A stretch of DNA of 64,000 nucleotides from Bacillota bacterium (GTDB lineage Bacteria; Bacillota; Bacilli; Desulfuribacillales; Desulfuribacillaceae), in assembly GCA_023388635.1 (NCBI GenBank), contig JAEWFW010000038.1, positions 106,099 to 170,098 of the forward strand, written 5' to 3'. The first letter of the stretch is position 1; every line of letters starts with the position of its first letter. A program made the translations under genes and the position numbers. Shown in pieces: positions 42,687-50,209 of this stretch. The notes beneath the pieces are model-generated. The model was not told the DNA's origin, ran no database searches, and worked only from the letters and a program-made list of their open reading frames with translations.

Positions 42687-43838
42687 TCAGCGAACCGCAT
42701 CGACAGGATCAAGATTCGCTGCTTTCAAAGCTGGATATGCCGCTGCCAGACTACTGATCAATAGCCCGACAATGCCTACGCCGACCGTCGCCGCCACCGA
42801 CAGATATACGGGCGGGGTATTGTCAAAAATCCGCCCAAGCATCACGCCACTGGAAAACGCTCCGATGATCACCGCTATCACGTAAGCACTCACAAACAAC
42901 AGCCCCGTTTCCATGAACACAATATACACGATATGCCGCTTTCTGTATCCGCAAGTCCGCAGGATACCAAATTCTCTATTACGCTCATTGACCGAAGCCA
43001 TCATCGTCGAACTGACAAGAAAGAGCCCGACTGCGATAATCGTCACGATCGTAAATGACGTGTAATTCTTAAATTCACTAAACAGTTCTTGTCTGGCTTG
43101 CAGGCTGCCCCAGTCATAACGTATTTGCAATTCAGGAAATTTTTCACTCAATTGTGTTTCTAAAAACGTGATTTGCCCGATATCGTCAGTTTTTACATGC
43201 AACTCAACAAAATTTACTTGTGATACTTCTTCTGTCAGCGACCGATCAATCAACAGAATCCCATCCTGTTCATTCCCCTGCTGTTCTATCACTCCGTATT
43301 GCGTATCATCCAGTGTGATCTCCCTATCATTGTAAACAAATGATATATCTGCAGAAGGGATTTGACTCGCCAATTCTCTGCCAATCAGCGCTTTTACATC
43401 CGTCGATTGTATATCTTCCGCGCCCATCCATCCGGAATTGGCACGAATTTCCCGTTCTATATCAGTCACGACCATGACTGTTTCCCGCGAACCAATACTT
43501 GCCAAGGAAACATGTTTGGCAAGCATCTCCGCATCCATACCAGAAATTTGCGCACGCAAGCCATCAAGTGTTTCCGCCGAAATCTGCCGCTGCTCGACAA
43601 CTTGCTGATTGACCACCGTAATCCCGTTAAATACTACTTGCAGTTGCTTGGTGTTCGGAGCCAATTGCAGCTTTACGCCTCGTTCCCTTAACGTCTCATC
43701 AAGTGACGTCTGCATATACTCTGTCGCACTTAACAACGTAATAATCGTCACAATCCCGATGCATAACCCAATAATCAAAAACAATGACTTGCCCCTTCGC
43801 ACCGATAAACTCTTATATACCAAATCGAGCAAGCGCAT
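42687..43838 (-). CDS. FtsX/MacB-like ABC permease (second permease of the iron module)
   Basis: ABC permease of the FtsX/MacB type with one N-terminal membrane helix, an extracytoplasmic MacB-like domain (about residues 45-255) and three C-terminal helices with the signature EFGILRTCGYRKRHI. Length 383 aa. It overlaps the ATPase stop by one base. With the other permease, ATPase and the DUF2318 protein it forms a four-gene unit similar to Campylobacter Cj1660-Cj1663, which supports iron acquisition. Confidence 0.88.
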   Translation of the reverse strand: MRLLDLVYKSLSVRRGKSLFLIIGLCIGIVTIITLLSATEYMQTSLDETLRERGVKLQLAPNTKQLQVVFNGITVVNQQVVEQRQISAETLDGLRAQISGMDAEMLAKHVSLASIGSRETVMVVTDIEREIRANSGWMGAEDIQSTDVKALIGRELASQIPSADISFVYNDREITLDDTQYGVIEQQGNEQDGILLIDRSLTEEVSQVNFVELHVKTDDIGQITFLETQLSEKFPELQIRYDWGSLQARQELFSEFKNYTSFTIVTIIAVGLFLVSSTMMASVNERNREFGILRTCGYRKRHIVYIVFMETGLLFVSAYVIAVIIGAFSSGVMLGRIFDNTPPVYLSVAATVGVGIVGLLISSLAAAYPALKAANLDPVDAVR

Positions 43839-44527
43839 TACAACACCTCTTTATAGCGATCGGAAGCCATTTCTCCGTCCCTTATGGTAATTGTCCGCGA
43901 TACATATGCAAGGGTTTCCGGATTGTGTGTAACCATAATAATTGTCTGGCCCTGGTCGTTCAATTCTTTGAATAACTGTAATATTTCATCGCCGGTTTTC
44001 GTATCGAGGCTGCCCGTCGGTTCGTCGGCAAAGATAATTGGCGGTTGATTGACGATAGCTCTGGCGATTGCCACTCGCTGTTGCTCACCGCCGGACAATT
44101 CATTGGGCAGGCGCTTTTGCTTAGCGGACAAGCCGACACGTCGCAGTACCTCTTCTGCCATGGCGTATTGTTCCGCTTTCGTATATTGGCTGACAGCCAA
44201 AGGAAGCATCACATTTTCTACAGCCGTCAAATACGGAAGCAAATGCATTTGCTGAAACACAAACCCGATATACGAATAGCGAAAATCTGCTCTTCGTTCC
44301 TGGGTCAATTGATATACATCAATCCCATCAATCAGAACTTTACCGCCAGACGGCGGATTGAGTGCACCTAAAATCGTCAGCAACGTACTTTTCCCTGATC
44401 CGGAAGGCCCCATCAGTGCAATAAATTCTCCGTCTTCCACTGTAAAATTAATCTTTTGCAAAGCCGTGACAGGTGCCCCTTGAAACTGATACTTCTTCTC
44501 TACATCGTTTATCTGTATAAATCCCAT
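43838..44527 (-). CDS. LolD/MacB-like ABC ATPase
   Basis: ABC ATPase of the LolD/MacB/FtsE-like subfamily. Walker A is GPSGSGKST, the signature is LSGGEQQRVAIARAI, Walker B is IIFADEPTGSLD and the H-loop is VTHNPE. The ATG at 44527 follows AAAGGAG by seven bases; a longer frame overlaps the previous gene. Length is 229 aa. It powers the two FtsX-type permeases flanking it. Confidence 0.92.
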   Translation of the reverse strand: MGFIQINDVEKKYQFQGAPVTALQKINFTVEDGEFIALMGPSGSGKSTLLTILGALNPPSGGKVLIDGIDVYQLTQERRADFRYSYIGFVFQQMHLLPYLTAVENVMLPLAVSQYTKAEQYAMAEEVLRRVGLSAKQKRLPNELSGGEQQRVAIARAIVNQPPIIFADEPTGSLDTKTGDEILQLFKELNDQGQTIIMVTHNPETLAYVSRTITIRDGEMASDRYKEVL

Positions 44528-44546
44528 AACAAGCTCCTTTATCTCT

Positions 44547-45707
44547 CTATAGTCGCAAGGCTTCCACCGGGTCAAGCTCCGTAATCCGATAAATCGGAAT
44601 CGATCCGGCGATCAGCGTCAGCACCACCGTGATGACGACGGACATTACCCCCAACGGAAGATCAAAAGCAACACTGAGTGGAATTGACACAACATACGGT
44701 GTGACATATTTGGCAAATACCGTCCCCAAAAGATAGCCTACAGTGCCTCCGATGACAGCAATGACAAGCACTTCTGACATGAGAATTTCCATTACATGCT
44801 TCCGACGCAACCCTACCGCCCGCATGACACCAATTTCCGTGTTTCTGTCAAACACATAATTCATCATGGAAATTCCAATCACAATGCAACCAATCACCGT
44901 AATTACGATCGAGCCAAGCAACATAAACTCCTGGATCCTTTCCACTGTGTGTTTCCGCATTTCTACCGTCTCCTGTAACGGCTTCACATCCGTATGGGGC
45001 AGGACGGCTTTAATTTGCTGGGTAATCTCCGGTAACGGACACGTAGTACATAAAGCCGCCACCTCAATGAAAGAAATTTGCTCTCCCCGTTCTTTCAGCG
45101 ATTGCAATGTCAATAGCGTCATGAATACGACCTGATCTTCGTCGGAGCCTTGTTTGTCCAAAACGGCTGTTACAGAAAACTCTTTGCCCTCAATGCGCAT
45201 AAGATCTCCCACAGTCAGATTGTTTTGCTTGGCAAGTTCGTAACCTAACATAATTTCCGTATCTTGGAACGGTAATTCGCCTTCCCACTGCCACCACGGA
45301 CGCAATTTTTCTTCAAATTGAAAATACACTCCCATGAGCATAATTTCTTGATCGAGAATATCTACATCGCCTGTTTCCAGCAGTTTCGGCGATACGACCG
45401 CCACACTGTCACGATCGTGAATTTGATATACCTTCATATAATCATCGGCAATCAAAGGAGTCTCCTGCTCCTGCTCAACAGGCAGTGACATCCCTCCATA
45501 GGCAAGCGATACTGTTCCATTGCGTGGTGTAATCATAATATTCGGACCTAGCTTATCGAACGTCTCACCCAGTTCTTTATCCATCGTGAGATTCAGTTGA
45601 TACATGCTATTGACAAGCCCGACGGCAACGACCAGCGTAGCGATCAGAAACAACACACGCTTCTTCCTGATTAAAATACTTTTTAGAGCAATGACTTCCA
45701 ATCTCAT
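44547..45707 (-). CDS. FtsX/MacB-like ABC permease (first permease of the iron module)
   Basis: Same topology as the second permease: one N-terminal helix, an extracytoplasmic domain and three C-terminal helices with EIGVMRAVGLRRKHVMEI. The extracytoplasmic part contains a CTTC pair (ALCTTCPLPEI), which might bind metal or form a disulphide. Length 386 aa. It is encoded right after the DUF2318 protein and before the ATPase. Confidence 0.88.
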   Translation of the reverse strand: MRLEVIALKSILIRKKRVLFLIATLVVAVGLVNSMYQLNLTMDKELGETFDKLGPNIMITPRNGTVSLAYGGMSLPVEQEQETPLIADDYMKVYQIHDRDSVAVVSPKLLETGDVDILDQEIMLMGVYFQFEEKLRPWWQWEGELPFQDTEIMLGYELAKQNNLTVGDLMRIEGKEFSVTAVLDKQGSDEDQVVFMTLLTLQSLKERGEQISFIEVAALCTTCPLPEITQQIKAVLPHTDVKPLQETVEMRKHTVERIQEFMLLGSIVITVIGCIVIGISMMNYVFDRNTEIGVMRAVGLRRKHVMEILMSEVLVIAVIGGTVGYLLGTVFAKYVTPYVVSIPLSVAFDLPLGVMSVVITVVLTLIAGSIPIYRITELDPVEALRL

Positions 45708-45730
45708 ACTCTCACCCTGTTCGAAAAATT

Positions 45731-46324
45731 CTAGTAATCTCTCGGTGTCCAGTTATATACTTGATCAGCCGGAATGCGGATTTCATCACCGACTACTTCG
45801 TAATTAATTTCTTCCGGTGGGTGACTCAAGCAACCTCCCGACACCCCCTGCAAATCTTCCAATGTCCAGACAGTCCCGCATGACTCGCAAATAATTCTTT
45901 CCTTGTTAATCCGGAATGTGTCCGACGCACATGGTTCACACATACTGAATGCCGTCACGACGCGACCTGTCGGCGTGATAAACGATGTCAACGGCATATA
46001 GCTGTTGTCATTCATCGGAATCCGCGTGTACAGCAGACCATGTTCTTTCAATTCTTCGAGTGAAAAGATGATTGTATCACCTTCAATTTTCGGCTCTACT
46101 CGAGTCATTGACGTTTCCTTCTCATAGGCATAGGCAGTACCAATATTAAAATTCCCCGCCGTAAAACGTGCGCGTTCCCCCGTCGCTTCATCATTATTCA
46201 ACACATAAAATGCAATCGCGACGAATACGACGGCAAGCACGCCTCCCCAGAGTAAATTAAAACCTTTTTTTCGATTATTATCCGTGAATTCTTGTCTTTT
46301 ATTGTTCGATTTTTTGTTTGACAT
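45731..46324 (-). CDS. DUF2318 membrane-anchored metal-binding protein
   Basis: Protein of 197 aa with one N-terminal membrane helix (residues about 24-42) and a DUF2318 domain facing outwards. Conserved cysteines occur as CEPC, CESC and GGC. Relatives (for example Campylobacter Cj1660) belong to the P19/FTR1-linked iron uptake operon. Here it is the first gene of the ABC unit, but neither FTR1 nor P19 is present nearby. AAAGGAG precedes the ATG. Confidence 0.88.
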   Translation of the reverse strand: MSNKKSNNKRQEFTDNNRKKGFNLLWGGVLAVVFVAIAFYVLNNDEATGERARFTAGNFNIGTAYAYEKETSMTRVEPKIEGDTIIFSLEELKEHGLLYTRIPMNDNSYMPLTSFITPTGRVVTAFSMCEPCASDTFRINKERIICESCGTVWTLEDLQGVSGGCLSHPPEEINYEVVGDEIRIPADQVYNWTPRDY

Positions 46325-46384
46325 GGTTATATCTCTCCTTTGATTATTCTTATGTTGAAAAACTTAGAGGATTTTATTTACTCC

Positions 46385-46432
46385 ATTATAATACATTTCT
46401 CACATAATACATCACCTATATAATTCATCACC
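46385..46432 (-). repeat. Three contiguous 16-bp direct repeats upstream of the DUF2318 operon
   Basis: On the minus strand the units are GGTGATGAATTATATA, GGTGATGTATTATGTG and AGAAATGTATTATAAT, end to end. The conserved core is xxxxATGwATTATxx. The array ends 61 bases upstream of the DUF2318 start and may hold repeated regulator sites. Confidence 0.7.
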
Positions 46433-46480
46433 CATGCAATATGCACTTATTCTATCAAAATAGTTGGTTTTTAGCAATTT

Positions 46481-46519
46481 TTTTTACTGAATCCTCAACG
46501 GAAGAGAATTCAGTAAAAA
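46481..46519. repeat. Imperfect 16-bp inverted repeat between ccmD and DUF2318
   Basis: TTTTTACTGAAT (46481-46492) pairs with ATTCAGTAAAAA (46508-46519), with CTC/GAG inside. The T and A runs are part of the stem and no T tract follows the right arm on the minus strand, so it is not a standard terminator for ccmD, though it lies where one is expected. Confidence 0.6.
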
Positions 46520-46562
46520 TAATGCTATCAGATCAATCGTCATGAAACCCACTAATCACAGG

Positions 46563-46709
46563 TTATTTTTTGTTAGCTGCAATGATTTGCACCTGCTCTG
46601 TGAGAACATCCAATTCTTTTGCCATATTTGTCTGGCGTTTCCCTAAAGTGAGAAGGTACACAAATAGAAAAATCCAGATAATCGTGTATGCAGCAAAAAC
46701 ATATTTCAT
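46563..46709 (-). CDS. ccmD: CcmD-like small membrane protein (48 aa)
   Basis: A 48-codon gene (MKYVFAAYTIIWIFLFVYLL...) with one membrane helix and a short charged helix afterwards. This is the layout of CcmD, which assists release of holo-CcmE from the CcmABC complex. AAGGAG precedes the ATG by about seven bases. It lies 25 bases after ccmC and is the last gene of the operon. Confidence 0.85.
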   Translation of the reverse strand: MKYVFAAYTIIWIFLFVYLLTLGKRQTNMAKELDVLTEQVQIIAANKK

Positions 46710-46733
46710 GTTTGACCGCTCCTTTTTGACATA

Positions 46734-47441
46734 TTATAGTTCACGCAATGTGTTCTTAATTGACGTAATCTTCAACTTCATATTTTCAATCGCTACACCC
46801 TTTTGCATCAAATAGGCGTACAATGAGGTAAAAGCAATTACGCTGAGAATCAAAGTGAACAACATGATCGAATCTAAGCCCCCGCCTACTTGACTTGCTC
46901 CATCTCCGAAAACCACGGGATGCAATTGGCTGTCCCACCAACGAACTGCCATGAAAACGATCGGCACATCAATAAAACCAATAATTCCAAAAACAGCCGA
47001 TAATCGTGAACGCTTTTCCCATTCCATATCAGAAACACGAATCATGATATACGCGATGTATATAAACCATAAAATCAACGATGTCGTAAGCCTTGGTTCC
47101 CAAGTCCACCAAGCATTCCAAGAAGATCTTGCCCAAATCGGACCGGTGATCAAAACAAGTGTCGTAAACAACACCCCGATTTCCGCAGACACAGAAGCGA
47201 TCACATCGTATTTACGATCACGTTTCAACAGAAATATAATGCTTGTAACAAACACGACAAAGAAAGCAAAAAAAGCATTCCAGGCTGAAGCCACATGAAA
47301 ATAAAAGATTTTCTGCGGATCACCGAGACGAATATCCGCAGGCGTGATGATAAAAATGAACAGCATCGATACGATAATCAGAATAAACGTCAGCCATCCT
47401 AAATATGTATGTCCCTTTCCTAACGAATAATTGCTGCGCAA
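46734..47441 (-). CDS. ccmC: CcmC haem-handling membrane protein
   Basis: Six-helix membrane protein that presents haem to CcmE. The tryptophan-rich WWD motif is WARSSWNAWWTWEPRLTTSL; the last position is Glu-Pro where Asp is usual in proteobacteria. Conserved His residues occur in FYFHVASAW and the later LHPVVFG loop. The start is a TTG at 47441 preceded by GGAGG at seven bases. Length is 235 aa. Confidence 0.93.
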   Translation of the reverse strand: MRSNYSLGKGHTYLGWLTFILIIVSMLFIFIITPADIRLGDPQKIFYFHVASAWNAFFAFFVVFVTSIIFLLKRDRKYDVIASVSAEIGVLFTTLVLITGPIWARSSWNAWWTWEPRLTTSLILWFIYIAYIMIRVSDMEWEKRSRLSAVFGIIGFIDVPIVFMAVRWWDSQLHPVVFGDGASQVGGGLDSIMLFTLILSVIAFTSLYAYLMQKGVAIENMKLKITSIKNTLREL

Positions 47442-47443
47442 AA

Positions 47444-48115
47444 CTACACCTCCATTACATAGTCGAATAACATATACGGCAAAGTGAGGAAAACCGCATC
47501 AAAAACAAGCATCAGATAAAACCATTGGTTAAACGCCGCAAAACCCTGCCCTGCAAAAATCATATTGGCGCACTGGACTCCGGCGATAATCAATGGCACC
47601 GATACGGGAAACAAGATAATCGGCAGCAGCATATCACTCATGCGCGAATGCGATGTGATCGCCGCCAAAAATGTGCCGATGGCGATGAATCCCAATGTTC
47701 CCACGAATAACACGAGAATCAACAAGCCCAGATTCCCTTGAAACCGAAAATCAAACAGCAGAAAAAACCCGGGAATAATTACAATTTGTGTCAAAACGAC
47801 AAACAGAAAATTCGCAATCAATTTCCCCCAGTATATGACCGTCCGATCACCCGGCAGCAATAATAATCCCTGCATACAGTCATTATTTTTCTCCAATAGA
47901 AATGAGCGATTCAGTCCTAAAAGCGAAGAAAAAATCAAGGCGATCCAAATCATGCCCGGGAAAATTTGCGTCAACGTATCGTAGCTGAAATTAAACGCAA
48001 AACTGAAAATGACAATCACCAATCCGCTGAAAATCAGCATCGCACTCGTCATCTGCTTCGTTTTGTATTCCATGAGGATGTCTTTCCATATCACTGCCTT
48101 CAAGACTTCAAACAT
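47444..48115 (-). CDS. ccmB: CcmB, ABC permease for haem release
   Basis: Six-helix permease of the CcmABCD haem-release complex. The LLLLPGDRTVIYWGKLIANF segment is typical (SLLGLNRSFLLEKNNDCMQGLLLLPGD). A long frame reaches 48199, but the ATG at 48115 (MFEVLKAVIWKDIL) has GGGGAG upstream and gives 223 aa. It overlaps the ccmA stop by eight bases. Confidence 0.92.
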   Translation of the reverse strand: MFEVLKAVIWKDILMEYKTKQMTSAMLIFSGLVIVIFSFAFNFSYDTLTQIFPGMIWIALIFSSLLGLNRSFLLEKNNDCMQGLLLLPGDRTVIYWGKLIANFLFVVLTQIVIIPGFFLLFDFRFQGNLGLLILVLFVGTLGFIAIGTFLAAITSHSRMSDMLLPIILFPVSVPLIIAGVQCANMIFAGQGFAAFNQWFYLMLVFDAVFLTLPYMLFDYVMEV

Positions 48116-48821
48116 TTGCCTGTTCACTCCCCACCAATTGTAGATACACACGGCGGAATTCATCTGCTTGGATCCCATTCGTCTGCGCGTCGTAAACAAA
48201 ACTCCCGCGATTGATCACAAACAAACGATTGCTGAGCGCCAAACCGTCTTCATAGTTATGCGTAATCATAAACAATGTTCGCTGCTCCTGATGCAATGTC
48301 TCTAAGACCTGATTGAGGATTTGAATCGCTTCCTGATCCAGCCCGGTATACGGTTCATCGAGAAACAACAACGAAGGTTGATGCAGAATCGCACGCGCAA
48401 TTGATAAACGCTGCTGCATGCCCCGGGAATATGTTCTGACAGGATCATGAATATACAATTGCAAGCCGACATAACGCAATACCTCTTTGATGCGCCGCTC
48501 CAGCTCCGGAACCTGATACGCCTGTCCATAAAATCGCAAATTCTCATAAGCAGACAAATTGTCATACAAAAACGTGTGATGACTGATGACCCCGATTTCC
48601 CGGCGCATCAGAGCATCGGTATGTACTACCTTCTTTCCGGCGATGCGAATTTCGCCGCTTGACGGTTTCGTTACCAAAGACAGCAGACGGAACAACGTGC
48701 TTTTTCCCGCACCATTCGGTCCCAAAACCGTCACAAATTCCCCTTGATTCACTGTAAATGAAGTGGGATGGATGATCATTTTACCGCCAATTGATTTTGT
48801 CAGATTTTTAACTTCCAGCAT
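48108..48821 (-). CDS. ccmA: CcmA, ABC ATPase for haem release
   Basis: ATPase that drives release of holo-CcmE. Walker A is GPNGAGKST, signature YSRGMQQRLSIARAI, Walker B LLFLDEPYTGLD, and H-loop ITHNYE. The ATG at 48821 has GGAGG six bases upstream and is chosen over a TTG at 48842. Length is 237 aa. It is followed by overlapping ccmB. Confidence 0.93.
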   Translation of the reverse strand: MLEVKNLTKSIGGKMIIHPTSFTVNQGEFVTVLGPNGAGKSTLFRLLSLVTKPSSGEIRIAGKKVVHTDALMRREIGVISHHTFLYDNLSAYENLRFYGQAYQVPELERRIKEVLRYVGLQLYIHDPVRTYSRGMQQRLSIARAILHQPSLLFLDEPYTGLDQEAIQILNQVLETLHQEQRTLFMITHNYEDGLALSNRLFVINRGSFVYDAQTNGIQADEFRRVYLQLVGSEQANV

Positions 48822-48842
48822 GGCGTGCCTCCAAGTGCTCAA

Positions 48843-49817
48843 CTATTCAACAAATTCCCTGATTTTCATTTTCACATTGACTAATTTTTTCTTATAAATC
48901 TCTCTGCGTTTTGCAAATTCTTCATCGTCGATCGTTCCGTCTTCTTTTAACAATTGCAATTCTGTCATTTTGCGTTTTAAGACAGCCTCTTCTTTATACA
49001 GGCGGAGGAATACATCTTCTTCCTGTTCTTTCCGCATTTCTTTGAGTTTCTTTTCATCAATATGCCAACGATAGAAATAATACCCAATGGAAAATGCAAT
49101 TAACGCGACGAAAATAAACGTCATTAAATGCGGATCAAAACTGGAAAAAGGCGATTTTTCCCAAAAACGGATATGCCCCGGACTGTGAAATCCGTCATAA
49201 TTTTGTCTCAATCGACTGTCAGGCGAAGTTTGTTGTTGTTCCGCTGCTCCCTTGTCCGCCACAATCGCAATCGGCGTCTTCTCCGGCAAATTATTAGCAA
49301 CGTATGAATTGAACGTACGCTGTCCCATACTCAAAGCCCCGGCATCCGATAATTGCTGAGAATGAATATGGAATCCAATGTCATTCGGTATGAGAATATT
49401 AAATTGTCCCACCGGATAATTGCGCATTAACGTAATACCTTGGAACAACTTGTCCAGCTCCAGAAAGTATGTAATCGATATGCCGGTCGTACTGTTGGCT
49501 TCCAATTCATAATCTATCACAATTTCGTTGTTGATGATTTCAAATGCAAGCTCTTTTTCCGATAGCATGACCTGGATATGTTGCGCCTTTTCATCAATCG
49601 GAATGCTAATCAAAGGGTTTTCTTTATTCGAGACAACCGGCTGGTTCGATTGATTGGTCAAACGGAACATATCGCGAACCCCGACAGTTTGTGCATCGCT
49701 CATGTCCAGCAAAATATTTTCCGTCTCGATAGATAAAGACACTTCCTGCGCTAATACAAAATTAGGAACAATGCATACGAGGAAAAGGGCGATCAGAACA
49801 ATTAATTTATTTTTCAT
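48843..49817 (-). CDS. Membrane-anchored ccm-operon protein of unknown function (A)
   Basis: Secreted beta-rich domain after a signal peptide (MKNKLIVLIALFLVCIVPNF), one membrane helix near residues 230-248, and a cytosolic tail with a coiled coil. The tail ends in a SHOCT-like helix (LQLLKEDGTIDDEEFAKRRE). It has no cysteine pair or haem motif. It appears to be a distant paralogue of the protein at 52673-53662: both have [N][LV]xE[KQ]TPI motifs before the helix and the same layout. Position between ccmA and the CcmI-like gene argues for a role in cytochrome c maturation. Confidence 0.8.
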   Translation of the reverse strand: MKNKLIVLIALFLVCIVPNFVLAQEVSLSIETENILLDMSDAQTVGVRDMFRLTNQSNQPVVSNKENPLISIPIDEKAQHIQVMLSEKELAFEIINNEIVIDYELEANSTTGISITYFLELDKLFQGITLMRNYPVGQFNILIPNDIGFHIHSQQLSDAGALSMGQRTFNSYVANNLPEKTPIAIVADKGAAEQQQTSPDSRLRQNYDGFHSPGHIRFWEKSPFSSFDPHLMTFIFVALIAFSIGYYFYRWHIDEKKLKEMRKEQEEDVFLRLYKEEAVLKRKMTELQLLKEDGTIDDEEFAKRREIYKKKLVNVKMKIREFVE

Positions 49818-49818
49818 A

Positions 49819-50178
49819 TTAATTCCTGCTCCTTTTCCCCAATTCTTTTTCTAGCTCCAGCTCGATCTCCCTTTCTATTTCATCTTCCAACTCTTGATTC
49901 ACTTCATAGTCATCTAAGTCTAATTCTTGCTTACGCAGCAATTCCATAGCTTCTTGCTCATAATCAGACTTCAAATGTTGATAATCATCTTTTGATATTT
50001 TTTTCGTATGAAAATCAAACTCTATTTCATTGAGCGTCGAAAAGACTGCCTCTTTTTCATCGCGTTCTTCATCCAGTTGCTGCAATGCTTGATCATCACT
50101 GCGCAACGGTTTTACAATCCAATAAAATGCAAGTATTAACAAAACCGCCGATCCTACCAATACAATAATCAATTCCAT
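49819..50178 (-). CDS. CcmI-like membrane coiled-coil protein
   Basis: A 119-aa protein with an N-terminal membrane helix and a highly acidic coiled coil. The segment FSTLNEIEFDFHTKKISKDDYQHLKSDYEQEAMELL resembles the N-terminal part of CcmI, which delivers apocytochrome c to the ligase. The TPR domain of full-length CcmI is missing. The ATG at 50178 with AAGGGTG upstream is preferred over a GTG two codons earlier. It follows ccmF and abuts the next gene. Confidence 0.75.
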   Translation of the reverse strand: MELIIVLVGSAVLLILAFYWIVKPLRSDDQALQQLDEERDEKEAVFSTLNEIEFDFHTKKISKDDYQHLKSDYEQEAMELLRKQELDLDDYEVNQELEDEIEREIELELEKELGKRSRN

Positions 50179-50209
50179 ATTCACACACCCTTAATCAAAG
50201 TGATTTCCG

